A stretch of 19,056 nucleotides of DNA, from the NCBI GenBank assembly GCA_021129445.1, contig JAJOLG010000059.1, positions 1 through 19,056 on the forward strand, written 5' to 3'. The stretch is from Candidatus Altimarinota bacterium. Lineage in GTDB: Bacteria > Patescibacteriota > Gracilibacteria > GCA-2401425 > JAJOLG01. Within the stretch, counting starts at the first letter, position 1. Every line of letters starts with the position of its first letter. Below, one piece after another: positions 1 through 8,592 of the stretch. A program made the translations under genes and the position numbers. Below the pieces are notes generated by a model, which was given only the letters and a program-made list of their open reading frames with translations, did no database searches and was not told the DNA's origin.

Positions 1-30
1 ATCATTATTTTATATATAAAAAATAATGAT
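1..30. repeat. perfect 11-bp inverted repeat before the first gene
   Basis: Positions 1-11 and 20-30 are exact reverse complements with an 8-base AT loop. No T-run follows on the plus strand, so it is not a classical terminator in that direction. It ends 3 bases before the ATG of the following gene and could be a leader hairpin or the end signal of a gene beyond the left edge. The function is not determinable here. Confidence 0.4.
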
Positions 31-33
31 ATT

Positions 34-326
34 ATGAGCTTAAATTGGTTAAAAGATAAAACTCCTGAGATTTTCAATAAAGTTATAAAAAATTGAGAAA
101 TGGCACAAGAAAGTGTTGATTCTGTTGCTAATGAAGATTTTTATATTTCTGAAGAGTTTGTAAAAGAATTAATTAAGATATTAAGAGTTGAAAAAATAAT
201 TTTAATGTTTTAAAAGATGAGGCGGATTGACTTGTTGATGAAAATAAAAGATTAAATGAAGAAAATGACAATTTAGCTTTTGGAGTAAAAAGATTAAATG
301 AATTTTTTGTTAAAATAAAATCTTAA
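34..326 (+). pseudogene. small coiled-coil protein of unknown function, frame broken near 191-196
   Basis: From ATG 34 the frame reads 59 codons (MSLNWLKDKTPEIFNKVIKN...) to a TAA at 211-213. At the A-run 191-196 a shift of one base back opens a second frame that continues as NNFNVLKDEADGLVDENKRL and on to TAA at 324-326. Both halves have the same charged helical character, and the second half looks like a coiled coil (DENKRLNEEND). The parsimonious reading is one protein of about 97 residues with one base missing from a homopolymer, either by sequencing error or real decay. The heptamer does not fit the usual -1 slippery pattern. I do not recognise a family. TGA is used as Gly in both halves. 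Confidence 0.5.
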
Positions 327-344
327 AATAAAAAAATACAAATT

Positions 345-402
345 TTGCATTTTAATTTATTTTTCTTAAAAAATAAAAAAATAAATTTTTAAAATAATGC
401 AA
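345..402 (+). promoter_or_regulatory. imperfect hairpin covering the miaA start codon
   Basis: TTGCATT at 345-351 pairs with AATGCAA at 396-402, which contains the miaA ATG (397-399). An inner 11-bp perfect stem, 354-364 with 377-387, continues the same fold. The inner stem followed by a short T-run could end transcription of the upstream small gene. The outer pairing would bury the miaA start. Whether the fold forms in RNA is an inference. Confidence 0.35.
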
Positions 403-1332
403 TTTACAAAAAAAATTTCAAATCAAATCCAAAATTATTTAAATTCAGAAAAAAAACCTCTTATTTGCGTCGTTTGACCAACCGCAACTTGAAAAACTGA
501 ATTTTGAATTGAAATTGCAAAAAATTTTTCCTGAGAAATGATAAATTGCGATTCAAAGCAAATTTATAAGGATATTGAGTGTATCACAGGCTTGGATTAC
601 GAAGAATTAAAATGAGTAAAAAACCATTTTTTTTGAATTGCGGAAATTACAGATAATTCTTGGTCGTCGGCAAAATTTTTGGAAGAGCTTGAAAAATTGA
701 TTGATGAGATTTACAAAAGGTGAAAAGTGCCAGTTTTGGTGTGATGAACTGGGTTATTTTTTTCATCTCTGATTGAATGATTTGAAATTCCAAAAAATTC
801 TACAAATCCAAAAATTGTTGAAGAATTAGAGAAAAAATCAAATGAAGAATTATTTTTGGAGTTGCAAAAAGTTGATTTTGAATATTCTCAAAAAACCCAT
901 CAAAATAATCGTGTTCGTGTTATTCGAGCCTTGGAATTCTTTTATTCTTCGTGAATAAAAAAATCTTCTGAGAGAAAAAATATTGAAAAAAAATTTAATC
1001 CATTGATTTTTTGTAAAAAAATTTTTTCTGATGAAGAAAGAAATATTTTGTATGAAAAAATAAATATTCGTGAAGAAAAAATTTTTTTAAATTCCATAAA
1101 AAAAATTTCAGAGATTTTAAAAAATTTTTCTGATGATGAAAAAATTTTTTTTGAAGAGCAAAAAAAATTTCCTGCTTTAAAAAGTATTTGAATTACAGAA
1201 ATTTTTTTATTTTTGAAGTGAAAAATTTCAAAAGAGGAGGCGATTTTGAGAATTCAACAATTTGCGAGAAATTATGCGAAAAGGCAGATGACCTGGTGGA
1301 GAAAGAAGGATTGAGTGGATTTTGTTTTGTAA
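397..1332 (+). CDS. miaA: tRNA dimethylallyltransferase MiaA
   Basis: Transfers a dimethylallyl group to N6 of A37 in tRNAs that read UNN codons, stabilising codon pairing. The 311-residue product has the family hallmarks: P-loop GPTATGKT at residues 27-34, the DSKQIY substrate motif shortly after, VGGTGLFF near residue 115, and the C-terminal signature YAKRQMTWWRK. The length is typical for MiaA. Several of these glycines are TGA codons (for example both Gly of VGGTG), so standard-code translation destroys the gene. Start ATG 397 leaves a short N-terminal extension before the P-loop. It is a separate unit: a hairpin precedes it and a terminator follows its TAA by 5 bases. Its tRNA substrates here could include the UGA-reading tRNA-Gly expected in this lineage, which is not in the window. 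Confidence 0.95.
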
Positions 1333-1337
1333 TTTGT

Positions 1338-1368
1338 AAAAATCATTCATTATAATGAATGATTTTTT
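1338..1368 (+). terminator. rho-independent terminator after miaA
   Basis: A 14-bp perfect stem (1338-1351 with 1354-1367) has a 2-base loop in this reading. The centre probably opens slightly in RNA. The 3' arm ends in a T-run. It lies 5 bases after the miaA stop codon and insulates the ribosomal cluster from miaA. Confidence 0.85.
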
Positions 1369-1455
1369 ATTGTGTATAAATTTTTTTCTGTTTTTTTATT
1401 TTTGCTCTGTTTTTTCTTTAAAGTAAAACATTTCTAACTTTTTTTCAAAATAAAT

Positions 1456-1483
1456 TTGACATTTAATTTTTTCTCGTTAGTTT
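1456..1483 (+). promoter_or_regulatory. candidate promoter of the ribosomal protein cluster
   Basis: TTGACA at 1456-1461 is a perfect -35 hexamer, followed by a 16-base spacer and TAGTTT at 1478-1483. Transcription would start near 1490, giving a leader of about 90 bases before rplC. It lies in the 212-base gap between the miaA terminator and rplC, where a promoter is required. The -10 match is modest. A TATAAA at 1375-1380 is an alternative that would give a longer leader. Confidence 0.45.
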
Positions 1484-1563
1484 TCTCTGGCATGTTTTTT
1501 TACAACATGTTTTATGTTAATAAAAAGGTTTTGAGGAAAATTTTATTTTTCAAAAAAACTAAC
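1476..1563 (+). promoter_or_regulatory. possible structured leader upstream of rplC
   Basis: GTTAGTTTT (1476-1484) is the reverse complement of AAAACTAAC (1555-1563), which ends 17 bases before the rplC start. Inside this closing stem are CATGTT/AACATG (about 1491-1496 and 1504-1509) and TTTTGA/TCAAAA (1529-1534 and 1550-1555, sharing one base with the closing stem). This could form a multi-branch RNA suited to feedback control by a ribosomal protein. If the promoter at 1456-1483 is used, the 5' arm is not transcribed and the outer stem cannot form. The two readings exclude each other. Confidence 0.3.
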
Positions 1564-1580
1564 TAACCAATAAAAATAAT

Positions 1581-2165
1581 ATGTTTACTTGATTTTTAGC
1601 AACGAAAGTTTGAATGTCGCAAATTATCGACAATGAAACTTGAAAAATTACACCGGTGACTTATATTTCTGTTGAAGAAAATATTGTTACTCAAATTAAA
1701 ACTATTGAAAAAGATTGATATAATGCTGTTGTTTTATGAACAAATAAATACAACAAACCAACTAAAACTAGAATTTTCAAAAATGTAAAAGAGTTTAAAG
1801 TTGATTCAGTAGAATGAATAAAAATATGAGATAAAGTTAATTTATCTGATTTTGAATGAATGTGAGAATGTCATGTTACATGAGTTTCTAAATGAAAATG
1901 ATTTGCTTGACCAGTTAAAAGATGGAATAGAACAATTGCAAGAAAAACTCATTGAACTAAATATATTAGACATTGATCTACAATGAATTCTTGTATTACT
2001 TGAAGATCTAAAAAATGAATAAAAATGGCGGGTCACATGTGAAATGAAAATACTACTTTAAAATTTAGAGAAGTTTCTTTAATAGATTTAGATGAAAATG
2101 TTTTTGCTATTAAATGACCAATTCCTTGATTTAATGGATGATCTCTAATTATCAAAAAAGCATAA
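1581..2165 (+). CDS. rplC: 50S ribosomal protein uL3
   Basis: A core protein of the large subunit, placed near the peptidyl-transferase centre. The 194-residue product begins MFTGFLATKVGMSQI, the usual bacterial uL3 opening, and carries the GKGFAGPVKRW segment and the AGHMG loop that reaches toward the active site. It is slightly shorter than the usual ~205-210 residues. It is the first gene of the cluster here. In most bacteria rpsJ (uS10) stands in front, but no rpsJ is present between this gene and miaA. The ATG at 1581 has an A-rich upstream region without Shine-Dalgarno. rplD starts 8 bases after the TAA. Confidence 0.96.
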
Positions 2166-2173
2166 AAAAAGAT

Positions 2174-2803
2174 ATGAAAATTACAATATACGATAATAAA
2201 GGTAAAAAATCATCTGATTTAGCTTTAAATAAAGAAATTTTCTGAGTTGAGCCAAATTTTGAATTGATGCATAGATATCTTGTTTTACAAAAAGCAAATT
2301 CTAGATATAACTTAGCTTCAACTTTAACTAAATGAGAAGTTAGATGATGATGAAGAAAACCATTTAGACAAAAATGAACTTGAAGAGCAAGACAATGATC
2401 AACTAGAAATCCACATTGGGTTTGATGATGAGTGTCTCATTGACCAAGATGAGTTAGAAATTTTTCTTTAATGATGCCAAGAAAAATGAGAAGAAAAGCT
2501 TTATTTTCTTTCTTATCAAAAAAAGCATCTGATGAAAAAATATTTTGATTAGAATCTGTAAAAATTACAAAAACTAAAGAATTAAAATCTTTATTAGATA
2601 CAATTAAATTTGATAGAAATTTACTTATTGTAGTTTCTGAAAAAGCAAAAGATGAAAATTTAATAAAATCTGCTAAAAATTTAGAAAATGTTAAAGTTAT
2701 TTTAGCAAATTATTTAAACCCATCTGATTTAACAAAATATAGAAATATTTGTTTTTACTGAGATAGTTTAAATGCAGTTGAGAATACATTTTTAAAGAAA
2801 TAA
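2174..2803 (+). CDS. rplD: 50S ribosomal protein uL4
   Basis: Large-subunit protein lining the exit tunnel. The 209-residue frame has the tunnel-loop signature KPFRQKGTGRARQG, then HWVGGGVSHGPR, and the C-terminal alpha/beta domain ending in YGDSLNAVENTFLKK. Length is normal. In many bacteria uL4 also represses this operon by binding its leader. Whether that happens here is unknown, but the long leader before rplC would be the place to look. Spacing to rplW is 20 bases. Confidence 0.96.
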
Positions 2804-2823
2804 GATAAAAAATAATAAATAAA

Positions 2824-3144
2824 ATGAATAATTATTTTTGAATTATAAAAGGGATTGTTGAAACAGAAAAAACTCATAAATTAAATTGAGAAAATAAATA
2901 TGTTTTTGCAATAAATATAGCTGCAAATAAAATCGATGTAGCAAAAGCAATTGAATATTTTTACTGAGTTGAAGTTAAATGAGTAAATACTGTAAAGGTT
3001 AGAAAAAAAACAAGATTGATTTGAAGAAATAAAATCATGACAAGGAGACATGCTTGAGCAAAAGCAGTTGTTACTTTGAAAGAATGAAATAAAATTGATT
3101 TTACAGCTTTAACTTTCAAAGAAAATAAATCTGAAAAAAAATAA
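2824..3144 (+). CDS. rplW: 50S ribosomal protein uL23
   Basis: Sits at the tunnel exit, where it docks trigger factor and signal recognition particle. The 106-residue product shows the family pattern: an early TEKTHKLN segment (usual form TEKS), the helix KIDVAKAIEYFYGVEVKGVN, and then the basic arm KVRKKTRLIGRNK. A charged C-terminal tail (FKENKSEKK) follows. It is slightly longer than the ~95-100 typical of bacteria. It stands between rplD and rplB, as in the standard S10 operon. Confidence 0.94.
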
Positions 3145-3150
3145 AAGGAT

Positions 3151-3993
3151 ATGGCTAATAAACTTTATAAACCAACAACACCGGGTAGAAGAAATTATTC
3201 AGTAGCTTCTTTTGAAGAACTTACAACTTCTAAACCAGAAAAAACTTTATTGAAAAAAATTCAAGCAAATTCTTGAAGAAATAATCAATGAAGAATTACA
3301 ATCAGGCATAGATGATGAGGTCATAAAAGAATGTATAGAATTATTGATTTTAAAAGAACTGATAAAAAAGATGTTGAATGAACTGTAAAATCAATAGAAT
3401 ACGATCCAAATAGAACTTCATATATCGCATTAGTATTTTATACTGATTGAGAAAAAAGATACATTATTTCTCCAGAGTGAATGAAAGTTTGAGATAAAAT
3501 TATTTGTTCTGATAAAGCAGAGATTAAATCATGAAATAGAATGATGTTAAGAAATATTCCAGTTTCTTACCCAATATATAATATTGAATTAAAATTATGA
3601 AGATGAGGTCAAATGGTTAAAACTGCTTGATCATCAGCAAAATTAGTTTCTCTTGATTGAGAATATGCACAAGTTGCACTTCCATCATGAGAAGTTAGAT
3701 ATATTTCAAAAGATTGTTTCGCAACAATCTGAACTGTATCAAATAGAGATCATTCTTTAATTAAAATTTGAAAAGCATGAAGACAAAGATGGTTATGAAA
3801 AAGACCAAATGTTCTTTGAAAATCAATGAATGCTTGTGATCATCCACATTGATGATGAGAATGACATTCTCCAATTTGAATGAAAGCTCCAAAAACACCA
3901 TGGTGAATGCCAGCTTTATGATACAAAACTAGAAAGAAAAACAAAACAAGTAATAAATTTATTGCTGTAAGTAGACACAGAAATAAGAAATAA
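3151..3993 (+). CDS. rplB: 50S ribosomal protein uL2
   Basis: One of the most conserved large-subunit proteins, needed for subunit joining and peptidyl transfer. The 280-residue product has the OB and SH3-like halves ([18 protein letters not shown] near the start) and the signature [18 protein letters not shown] with the conserved histidine. By hand count about 26 of 29 glycines are TGA and 3 are GGT, which makes this the best single gene for the recoding. AAAAGGA at 3143-3149 precedes the ATG by one base, too close for a working Shine-Dalgarno. The gap to rplW is 6 bases. Confidence 0.97.
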
Positions 3994-4002
3994 GATTAAA
4001 AT

Positions 4003-4260
4003 ATGTCAAGAAGTCTAAAAAAATGACCGGTTATATGTGCAAGATTAAATAAAAAAATTATGTCTTGAGATTGAAAATCTGTATTTAAAACTTATTCTAG
4101 ATGGAGTACTATTCCACCAGAATGGATTTGAAAAAATATAGAAGTACATAATTGAAAAACTTTTGTTACGGTACATATTACAGAAAATCATGTTTGACAC
4201 AAATTATGAGAATTCTCTTTAACGAGAACTTATAGATGACATGATGCTAAGAAAAAATAA
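4003..4260 (+). CDS. rpsS: 30S ribosomal protein uS19
   Basis: Binds 16S rRNA in the subunit head with uS13. The 85-residue frame begins MSRSLKKGPVICARL and contains STIPPEWIGKNIEVHNGKTF, HVGHKLGEFSLTRTYRGH and a short lysine tail. These are the standard uS19 landmarks. It is slightly shorter than the ~92 residues of other bacteria because the C-terminal tail is trimmed. It follows rplB by 9 bases and precedes rplV by 12. Confidence 0.95.
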
Positions 4261-4272
4261 TAATAAGAAAAA

Positions 4273-4629
4273 ATGAAAGCATTATTAAAAAATGTTAGGA
4301 TATCACCGAAAAAAGCAAATCTTGTAATTTGACTTATTAGAAAAGAATCTGTTAATTCAGCTTTGGCTAGGTTAAAGTTTATGAATAAAAAAGCTGCTGA
4401 TATTATTTATAAAGTATTGTTTTCAGCTGCATCAAATGCTAAAACAAATTTTTGAGAAGATTTTTGAGACTTAGTTGTTTCAAGTGCGTTTATTACTGAG
4501 TGACCAACTTACAAAAGATGGCAATCTAGATCTAAATGAAGAGTATTTTCTTTACTAAAAAGAACTGCTAATATAAATATAGAATTAGAATCTGTGAAAA
4601 AAGAAGATAAAAAAACAGAAGATAAATAA
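4273..4629 (+). CDS. rplV: 50S ribosomal protein uL22
   Basis: A tunnel-wall protein whose hairpin meets uL4 at the constriction. The 118-residue product has the N-terminal pattern LLKNVRISPKKANLVIGLIR, the helix ADIIYKVLFSAASNAKTNFG and the hairpin sequence GPTYKRWQSRSKGRVFSLLKR. It ends in a charged tail (ESVKKEDKKTEDK) not needed for the fold. It lies between rpsS and rpsC in standard order. rpsC starts 4 bases after the TAA. Confidence 0.95.
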
Positions 4630-4633
4630 TTAT

Positions 4634-5260
4634 ATGGGACAAAAAGTAAATCCAAATTCGATAAGGCTAAAAATTACTAAGCAACATGAATCAAAATGGT
4701 ATGCTCCAGTAAAATCAATGTGAGATTTAGTTATTGAAGATAAAAAAATTAGAGATTTTTTATCATCAAAATTAAAGGAAGCATGAATTGATAGGTTTGA
4801 GATAGCAAGAACCTCATCAAATGTAGTAGTTGATATCTTTACATCAAAACCATGAGTTGTGATATGAAGACAATGAGCTCAAATTGATGAATTAAAAATT
4901 GTATTAGATAATAAATTTTCTAAAAAATTTGAATTAAATGTTAGAGAAATTAAAAAACCTGATTTATCAGCTGCTGTTTGTGCAGATATAATCGCAAGAG
5001 CAATTGAAAAAAGAGTGCCTTACAGAAGAGCTATTAAACAACAAATTTGAAGAACAATAGATGCTTGAGCAAAATGAGTGAAAGTATTTATATGATGAAG
5101 ATTAAATTGAGTTGAAATGGCGAGATCAGAATTTTATAAAGAGTGAAATATTCCTTTGCATACGTTTAGATCTGATATTGATTATGCAATAGAAAGAGCA
5201 AATACTACTTATTGAGTATTATGAATCAAAGTTTGGATTTATAAATGAGAAGTATTTTAA
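4634..5260 (+). CDS. rpsC: 30S ribosomal protein uS3
   Basis: Forms part of the mRNA entry site. The 208-residue protein starts MGQKVNPNSIRLKI, carries a type II KH domain with the loop GVVIGRQGAQIDELK, and has the C-terminal signature GAKGVKVFIGGRLNGVEMARSE followed by HTFRSDIDYA. The KH-loop glycines that contact RNA are TGA codons. Length matches the short uS3 form without a long tail. After it there is a 36-base gap, the largest in the first half of the cluster, with promoter-like sequence. Confidence 0.96.
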
Positions 5261-5262
5261 AA

Positions 5263-5290
5263 TTGACTTTTAAATATATTAGATTATTTT
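5263..5290 (+). promoter_or_regulatory. candidate internal promoter before rplP
   Basis: TTGACT (5263-5268), a 16-base spacer and TATTTT (5285-5290) lie between rpsC and rplP. A start about 7 bases downstream would fall on or next to the rplP ATG at 5297, so any such transcript would be leaderless or nearly so. The same spacing and -10 hexamer occur before the gene at 16100 and before tRNA-Trp. It is unusual to need a promoter inside this operon, so this is tentative. Confidence 0.3.
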
Positions 5291-5296
5291 AAAAAA

Positions 5297-5713
5297 ATGT
5301 TACAACCAAAAAAAACAAAATATAGGAAGCAAAGAAGATGAAGATCAGCATTAGTTTGATCTGCAAAATGATGAACAAGATTAAGTTTTTGATCATTTTG
5401 AATTAAAGCAATTACACCAGCAGAAATTACTTCAAGACAAATTGAAGCTGCTCGTAAAGCTATTAATAATCATCTTTCGAGAAAGTGAAAATTATGGATT
5501 AAAATTTTTCCACATAAACCCCTTACTAAAAAATGAGATGAAGCTTCAATGGGTTCATGAAAATGATCTATTGATTGATATGTTGCAGTAGTAAAAAGAT
5601 GAGTAGTTTTATTTGAATTAGAGTGAGTTTCTGAGGAACTTGCAAGATGAGCTTTTAATAAAGCTATTTATAAACTACCTTGTAAAACAAGATTTGTAAA
5701 AAAAGAATTTTAA
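5297..5713 (+). CDS. rplP: 50S ribosomal protein uL16
   Basis: Large-subunit protein beside the A-site tRNA elbow. The 138-residue frame begins MLQPKKTKYRKQRRGR and contains RLSFGSFGIKAITPAEITSR, KLWIKIFPHKPLTKK and MGSGKGSIDGYVAVVKRG, the loop that contacts tRNA, and ends LPCKTRFVKKEF. Length is normal. The next gene's ATG begins one base after the TAA, which suggests coupling with rpmC. Confidence 0.96.
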
Positions 5714-5714
5714 T

Positions 5715-5879
5715 ATGAAAAATACAAAAGATTTAACTTCAATGGATATTTCTTGATTAAATTCAGAACTTCTAGATGCTCAAAGAAAATATACAACTTT
5801 GAAATTTTCTAAAAGTCCAGAAGCAAAAAAATATAGAAAACAAATTGCAAGAATTAAAACAGTAATTAACAGTAAATAG
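5715..5879 (+). CDS. rpmC: 50S ribosomal protein uL29
   Basis: A small two-helix protein near the tunnel exit. Only 54 residues are present against the usual 60-70. The pattern MKNTKDLTSMDISGLNSELL, then YTTLKFSKSPE, then KYRKQIARIKTVINSK matches the two helices of uL29 with a trimmed end. Its place between rplP and rpsQ supports the assignment. It uses a TAG stop, one of few in the window, and rpsQ starts one base later. Confidence 0.92.
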
Positions 5880-5880
5880 T

Positions 5881-6102
5881 ATGATAGTAATAAGCTGAAC
5901 TATAGTATCAATTTCTGATGCGAAAACTATGATAGTTGAAAATACTAGAAGAGTTGCACATGAAAAATATCTTAAATCTTTTGTTAAATCTAAAAGGTTT
6001 GCAGTTCATACTGAAGATAGTTCAAAATTTTCTTTATGAGATAAGGTCTCAATAATTCCTTGTGCTCCTAAATCGAAAACTAAAAAATGGATAATTAAAT
6101 AA
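5881..6102 (+). CDS. rpsQ: 30S ribosomal protein uS17
   Basis: An OB-fold 16S rRNA-binding protein that acts early in 30S assembly. The 73-residue product shows ISGTIVSISDAKTMIVENTR, the central KYLKSFVKSKRFAVHTE stretch and FSLGDKVSIIPCAPKSKTKKW, typical of uS17. It is shorter than the usual ~84 residues, chiefly at the N-terminus. The TAA is 7 bases before rplN. Confidence 0.94.
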
Positions 6103-6109
6103 TAATAAA

Positions 6110-6475
6110 ATGATACAAACTCAAACAAGATTGTCGGTTGCTGATAATACATGAGCAAAAGAAGTTATGTGTATTAAAGTTTTAGGTTGATCAAAAAGAA
6201 GATATGCTACAATTGGTGATACTATTGTTGTGTCTGTTAAAAAAGCTTCTCCTAAATGAATAGTTAAGAAAAAATCAGTTGAAAAAGCTGTAATTGTAAG
6301 AACTACAAAAGAAGTTAAAAGACAAGATTGATCTTACTTGAGATTTTATGATAATGCTTGTGTAATTGTGAAAGATTGAAACCCAAGATGAACTCGTGTG
6401 TTCTGACCGGTTTGAAGAGAGGTTAAAGCAGCGTGATTTCAAAAAATTATATCACAAGCACCTGAAGTATTATAA
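6110..6475 (+). CDS. rplN: 50S ribosomal protein uL14
   Basis: Binds 23S rRNA at the subunit interface and is the docking site of RsfS. The 121-residue protein is canonical in length and sequence: MIQTQTRLSVADNTGAKEVM, YATIGDTIVVSVKKASPKG, VIVRTTKEVKRQDGSYLRF and GTRVFGPVGREVKAAGFQKI. The start ATG has no Shine-Dalgarno. rplX begins 26 bases downstream. Confidence 0.97.
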
Positions 6476-6501
6476 AAGTTATAAAGAATTAAAAAATACT
6501 T

Positions 6502-6813
6502 ATGAAAATAAGAAAATGAGATAATGTAAAGGTTGTTGCTTGATCATCTAAATGAAAAGAAGCAAAAGTACTTCGTGTTTTTACAAAAAAAAATACAGTT
6601 TTACTTGAATGAGTTAATCTTAAAACAAAATATAAGAAAAAAACTAACTGAAAAAAATGATCTATGGTTAGAAAAGAATTTCCAATTGATGTTTCTAATG
6701 TGATGTTGATTTCTCCAAAAAGCTGAGAAGTAACAAGAATTTGATTTAAAAAAGATAAATCATGAAAAAAAGTTAGAGTTTCAGTGAAAGATTGAGAAGT
6801 TTTAAATTCTTAA
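6502..6813 (+). CDS. rplX: 50S ribosomal protein uL24
   Basis: An assembly-initiator protein with a KOW domain. The 103-residue frame opens MKIRKGDNVKVVAGSSKGKE, the KOW motif in which the conserved glycines are TGA, then shows VLLEGVNLKTKYKK and FPIDVSNVMLISPKSGEVTR. Length is normal. It sits in the standard rplN-rplX-rplE order. A 23-base gap follows. Confidence 0.95.
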
Positions 6814-6836
6814 TTTAGAAAAATAATATTATAAAG

Positions 6837-7370
6837 ATGTCAATATATTCTAATTTAAATAAAATTAACGAAGAGCTTAAATCAGAGCTTTCATTAAAGA
6901 ATAAGAATCAAGTTCCTTCTTTGGAAAAAATAGTTTTAAATGTTTGAGTTTGAAGTTATTTAACAAAATGAAAAACATCACTTGATGATGTAATTGAGAA
7001 CATTGCAGCTATTTCATGACAAAAACCTTTAATTATTAAAGCGAAACTTGCAGTTTCTAACTTTAAATTAAGAAAATGAATGTCAAACTGAGTTAAGGTT
7101 ACTTTAAGATGAGAAAGAATGTATAATTTTTTAGATAAATTAAATAATTTAGTTATTCCTAGGATCATGGATTTTAGATGACTTTCTAAAAAATTTGATA
7201 AAAAATGACAGTATTCAATTTGAATTAAAGATATTACTATTTTTAATGAAATTAATTTAGAAGATATTTCTAAAACTCATTGATTACAAATAAATTTTTC
7301 TATAAATAATGCTTCAAAAGAAAATTCTTTTGCATTATTATCAAAAATGTGATTACCATTTAAAAAATAA
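6837..7370 (+). CDS. rplE: 50S ribosomal protein uL5
   Basis: Large-subunit protein of the central protuberance that contacts 5S rRNA and P-site tRNA. The 177-residue product has VPSLEKIVLNVGVGSY, ISGQKPLIIKAKLAVSNFKL, VTLRGERMYNFLDKL, NLVIPRIMDFRGLSKKFD and GQYSIGIKDITIF. These are the diagnostic uL5 segments and the length is normal. The spacing to rpsN is 6 bases. Confidence 0.97.
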
Positions 7371-7376
7371 TTTACT

Positions 7377-7601
7377 ATGGCAAAAATATCTAGAATCGTT
7401 AAGTGTGAAAAAAAACAAGCAAGAGCTTTAAGAAGACATAAGCTTTGATTAAAACAAATAAAATGAACACAAGTTTATAATATTTGTAAATTATGTTGAA
7501 GATCAAGGTGATACATGTGAGATTTTAAAATGTGTAGAATCTGTTTCAGAGGATTAGCATCTCAATGAAGAATCGCTTGAGTTACAAAATCAAGCTGGTA
7601 A
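7377..7601 (+). CDS. rpsN: 30S ribosomal protein uS14, zinc-binding type
   Basis: Head protein of the small subunit. The four cysteines of the zinc ribbon are intact (C37, C40, C53, C56, in CKLCGR and CRICFRGLA), and the end RIAGVTKSSW matches the conserved C-terminus. At 74 residues it is about 13 longer than the usual 61-residue zinc form. The extra length is N-terminal and basic (MAKISRIVKCEKKQARALRR). An additional cysteine, C10, lies in that extension. It is located between rplE and rpsH as in the standard spc operon. Confidence 0.95.
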
Positions 7602-7621
7602 AAATTTAATTAAAAATAATT

Positions 7622-8005
7622 ATGTGTACTGATACTATAGCAGATATGTTAACTAGGATAAGGAATATAAATATGACTTGAAAAAAAGTTGTAGAATGAA
7701 TTCCTTATTCAAAACTTAAACTTGATATTCTTAATGTTTTAAAAGAAAATTGATATATTGATTCAATTAAAGTTAATAAAGAATGACAATTTAAAGTTTT
7801 AGATATCACTTTTTGAAAAAAAGAAATTTTAAATTTAAGAAAAATTTCAAAATGATGACAAAGAATTTATGTTAAGTGAGCTGATATTAAACAAGTTATG
7901 AATTGATACTGAATGTCGATAATTTCAACTTCAAAATGAGTTATGGCTTGATATAAAGCATATAAAGAGTGAATTTGATGAGAATTATTATGTGAAATTT
8001 ATTAA
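7622..8005 (+). CDS. rpsH: 30S ribosomal protein uS8
   Basis: Binds 16S rRNA helix 21 and in many bacteria represses the spc operon. The 127-residue frame begins MCTDTIADMLTRIRNINMTG and has IPYSKLKLDILNVLKENGYI, then SKGGQRIYVK and the C-terminal core ISTSKGVMAGYKAYKEGIGG, which replaces the more usual STSxGxMxxxxA form. Length is standard. rplF follows after 18 bases. Confidence 0.95.
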
Positions 8006-8023
8006 TTTTTTTAAAAAAGAAAT

Positions 8024-8578
8024 ATGTCAAGAATTTGAAAACAACCGGTTAAAATACCAGCTGGTGTTAAAATAGAAATAAAAGCTTGAAATGTAAAAGT
8101 TTCTTGAACTAAATGAGATCTAAATCAAGATTTTTTATCTGAATATGTTTCAGTTAAAGAAGAGGACTGACAAATTATTATTTCAGAAGCTTCTGATGAT
8201 AAAAAATGTTCAGCTTTCTCTTGATTAACAAGATCTTTAATTGCAAATATGATAGAATGAGTGACTAAATGATTTTCAAAATCATTAGAAATTCAGTGAG
8301 TTTGATACAGAGCTGCAATGAAATGAAAACAATTGAATTTAAGTTTATGATTTTCTCATCCGGTTTTACTTGATATACCTGAATGATTAAAAGTTGACTT
8401 ACCACAAGATAAGAAAAATGTAATTGTTGTTTCTTGAATTGATAAACAAAAAGTTGGTCAATTTGCTGCTGAAATTAGAGAATATAAAAAACCAGAGCCT
8501 TACAAATGAAAGTGAATTAGATATGTATGAGAATATGTTACTAGAAAAGCTTGAAAATCTGCTTCTGCTTCTGATTAA
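8024..8578 (+). CDS. rplF: 50S ribosomal protein uL6
   Basis: Located by the sarcin-ricin loop and elongation-factor site. The 184-residue product shows the duplicated fold: MSRIGKQPVKIPAGVKI, the middle GLTRSLIANMIEGVTKGF with LEIQGVGYRAAMKG, and the C-terminal signature [23 protein letters not shown]. Length is normal. TGA encodes the glycines of GVGYR and YKGKGIRY. rplR follows after 14 bases. Confidence 0.97.
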
Positions 8579-8592
8579 TAATTTTTAAAAAA

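Noticed and set aside
191-200. Programmed -1 frameshifting in the first small gene
   Set aside because: The sequence does not form the X-XXY-YYZ slippery heptamer in the zero frame and there is no clear downstream pseudoknot. A homopolymer indel is simpler.
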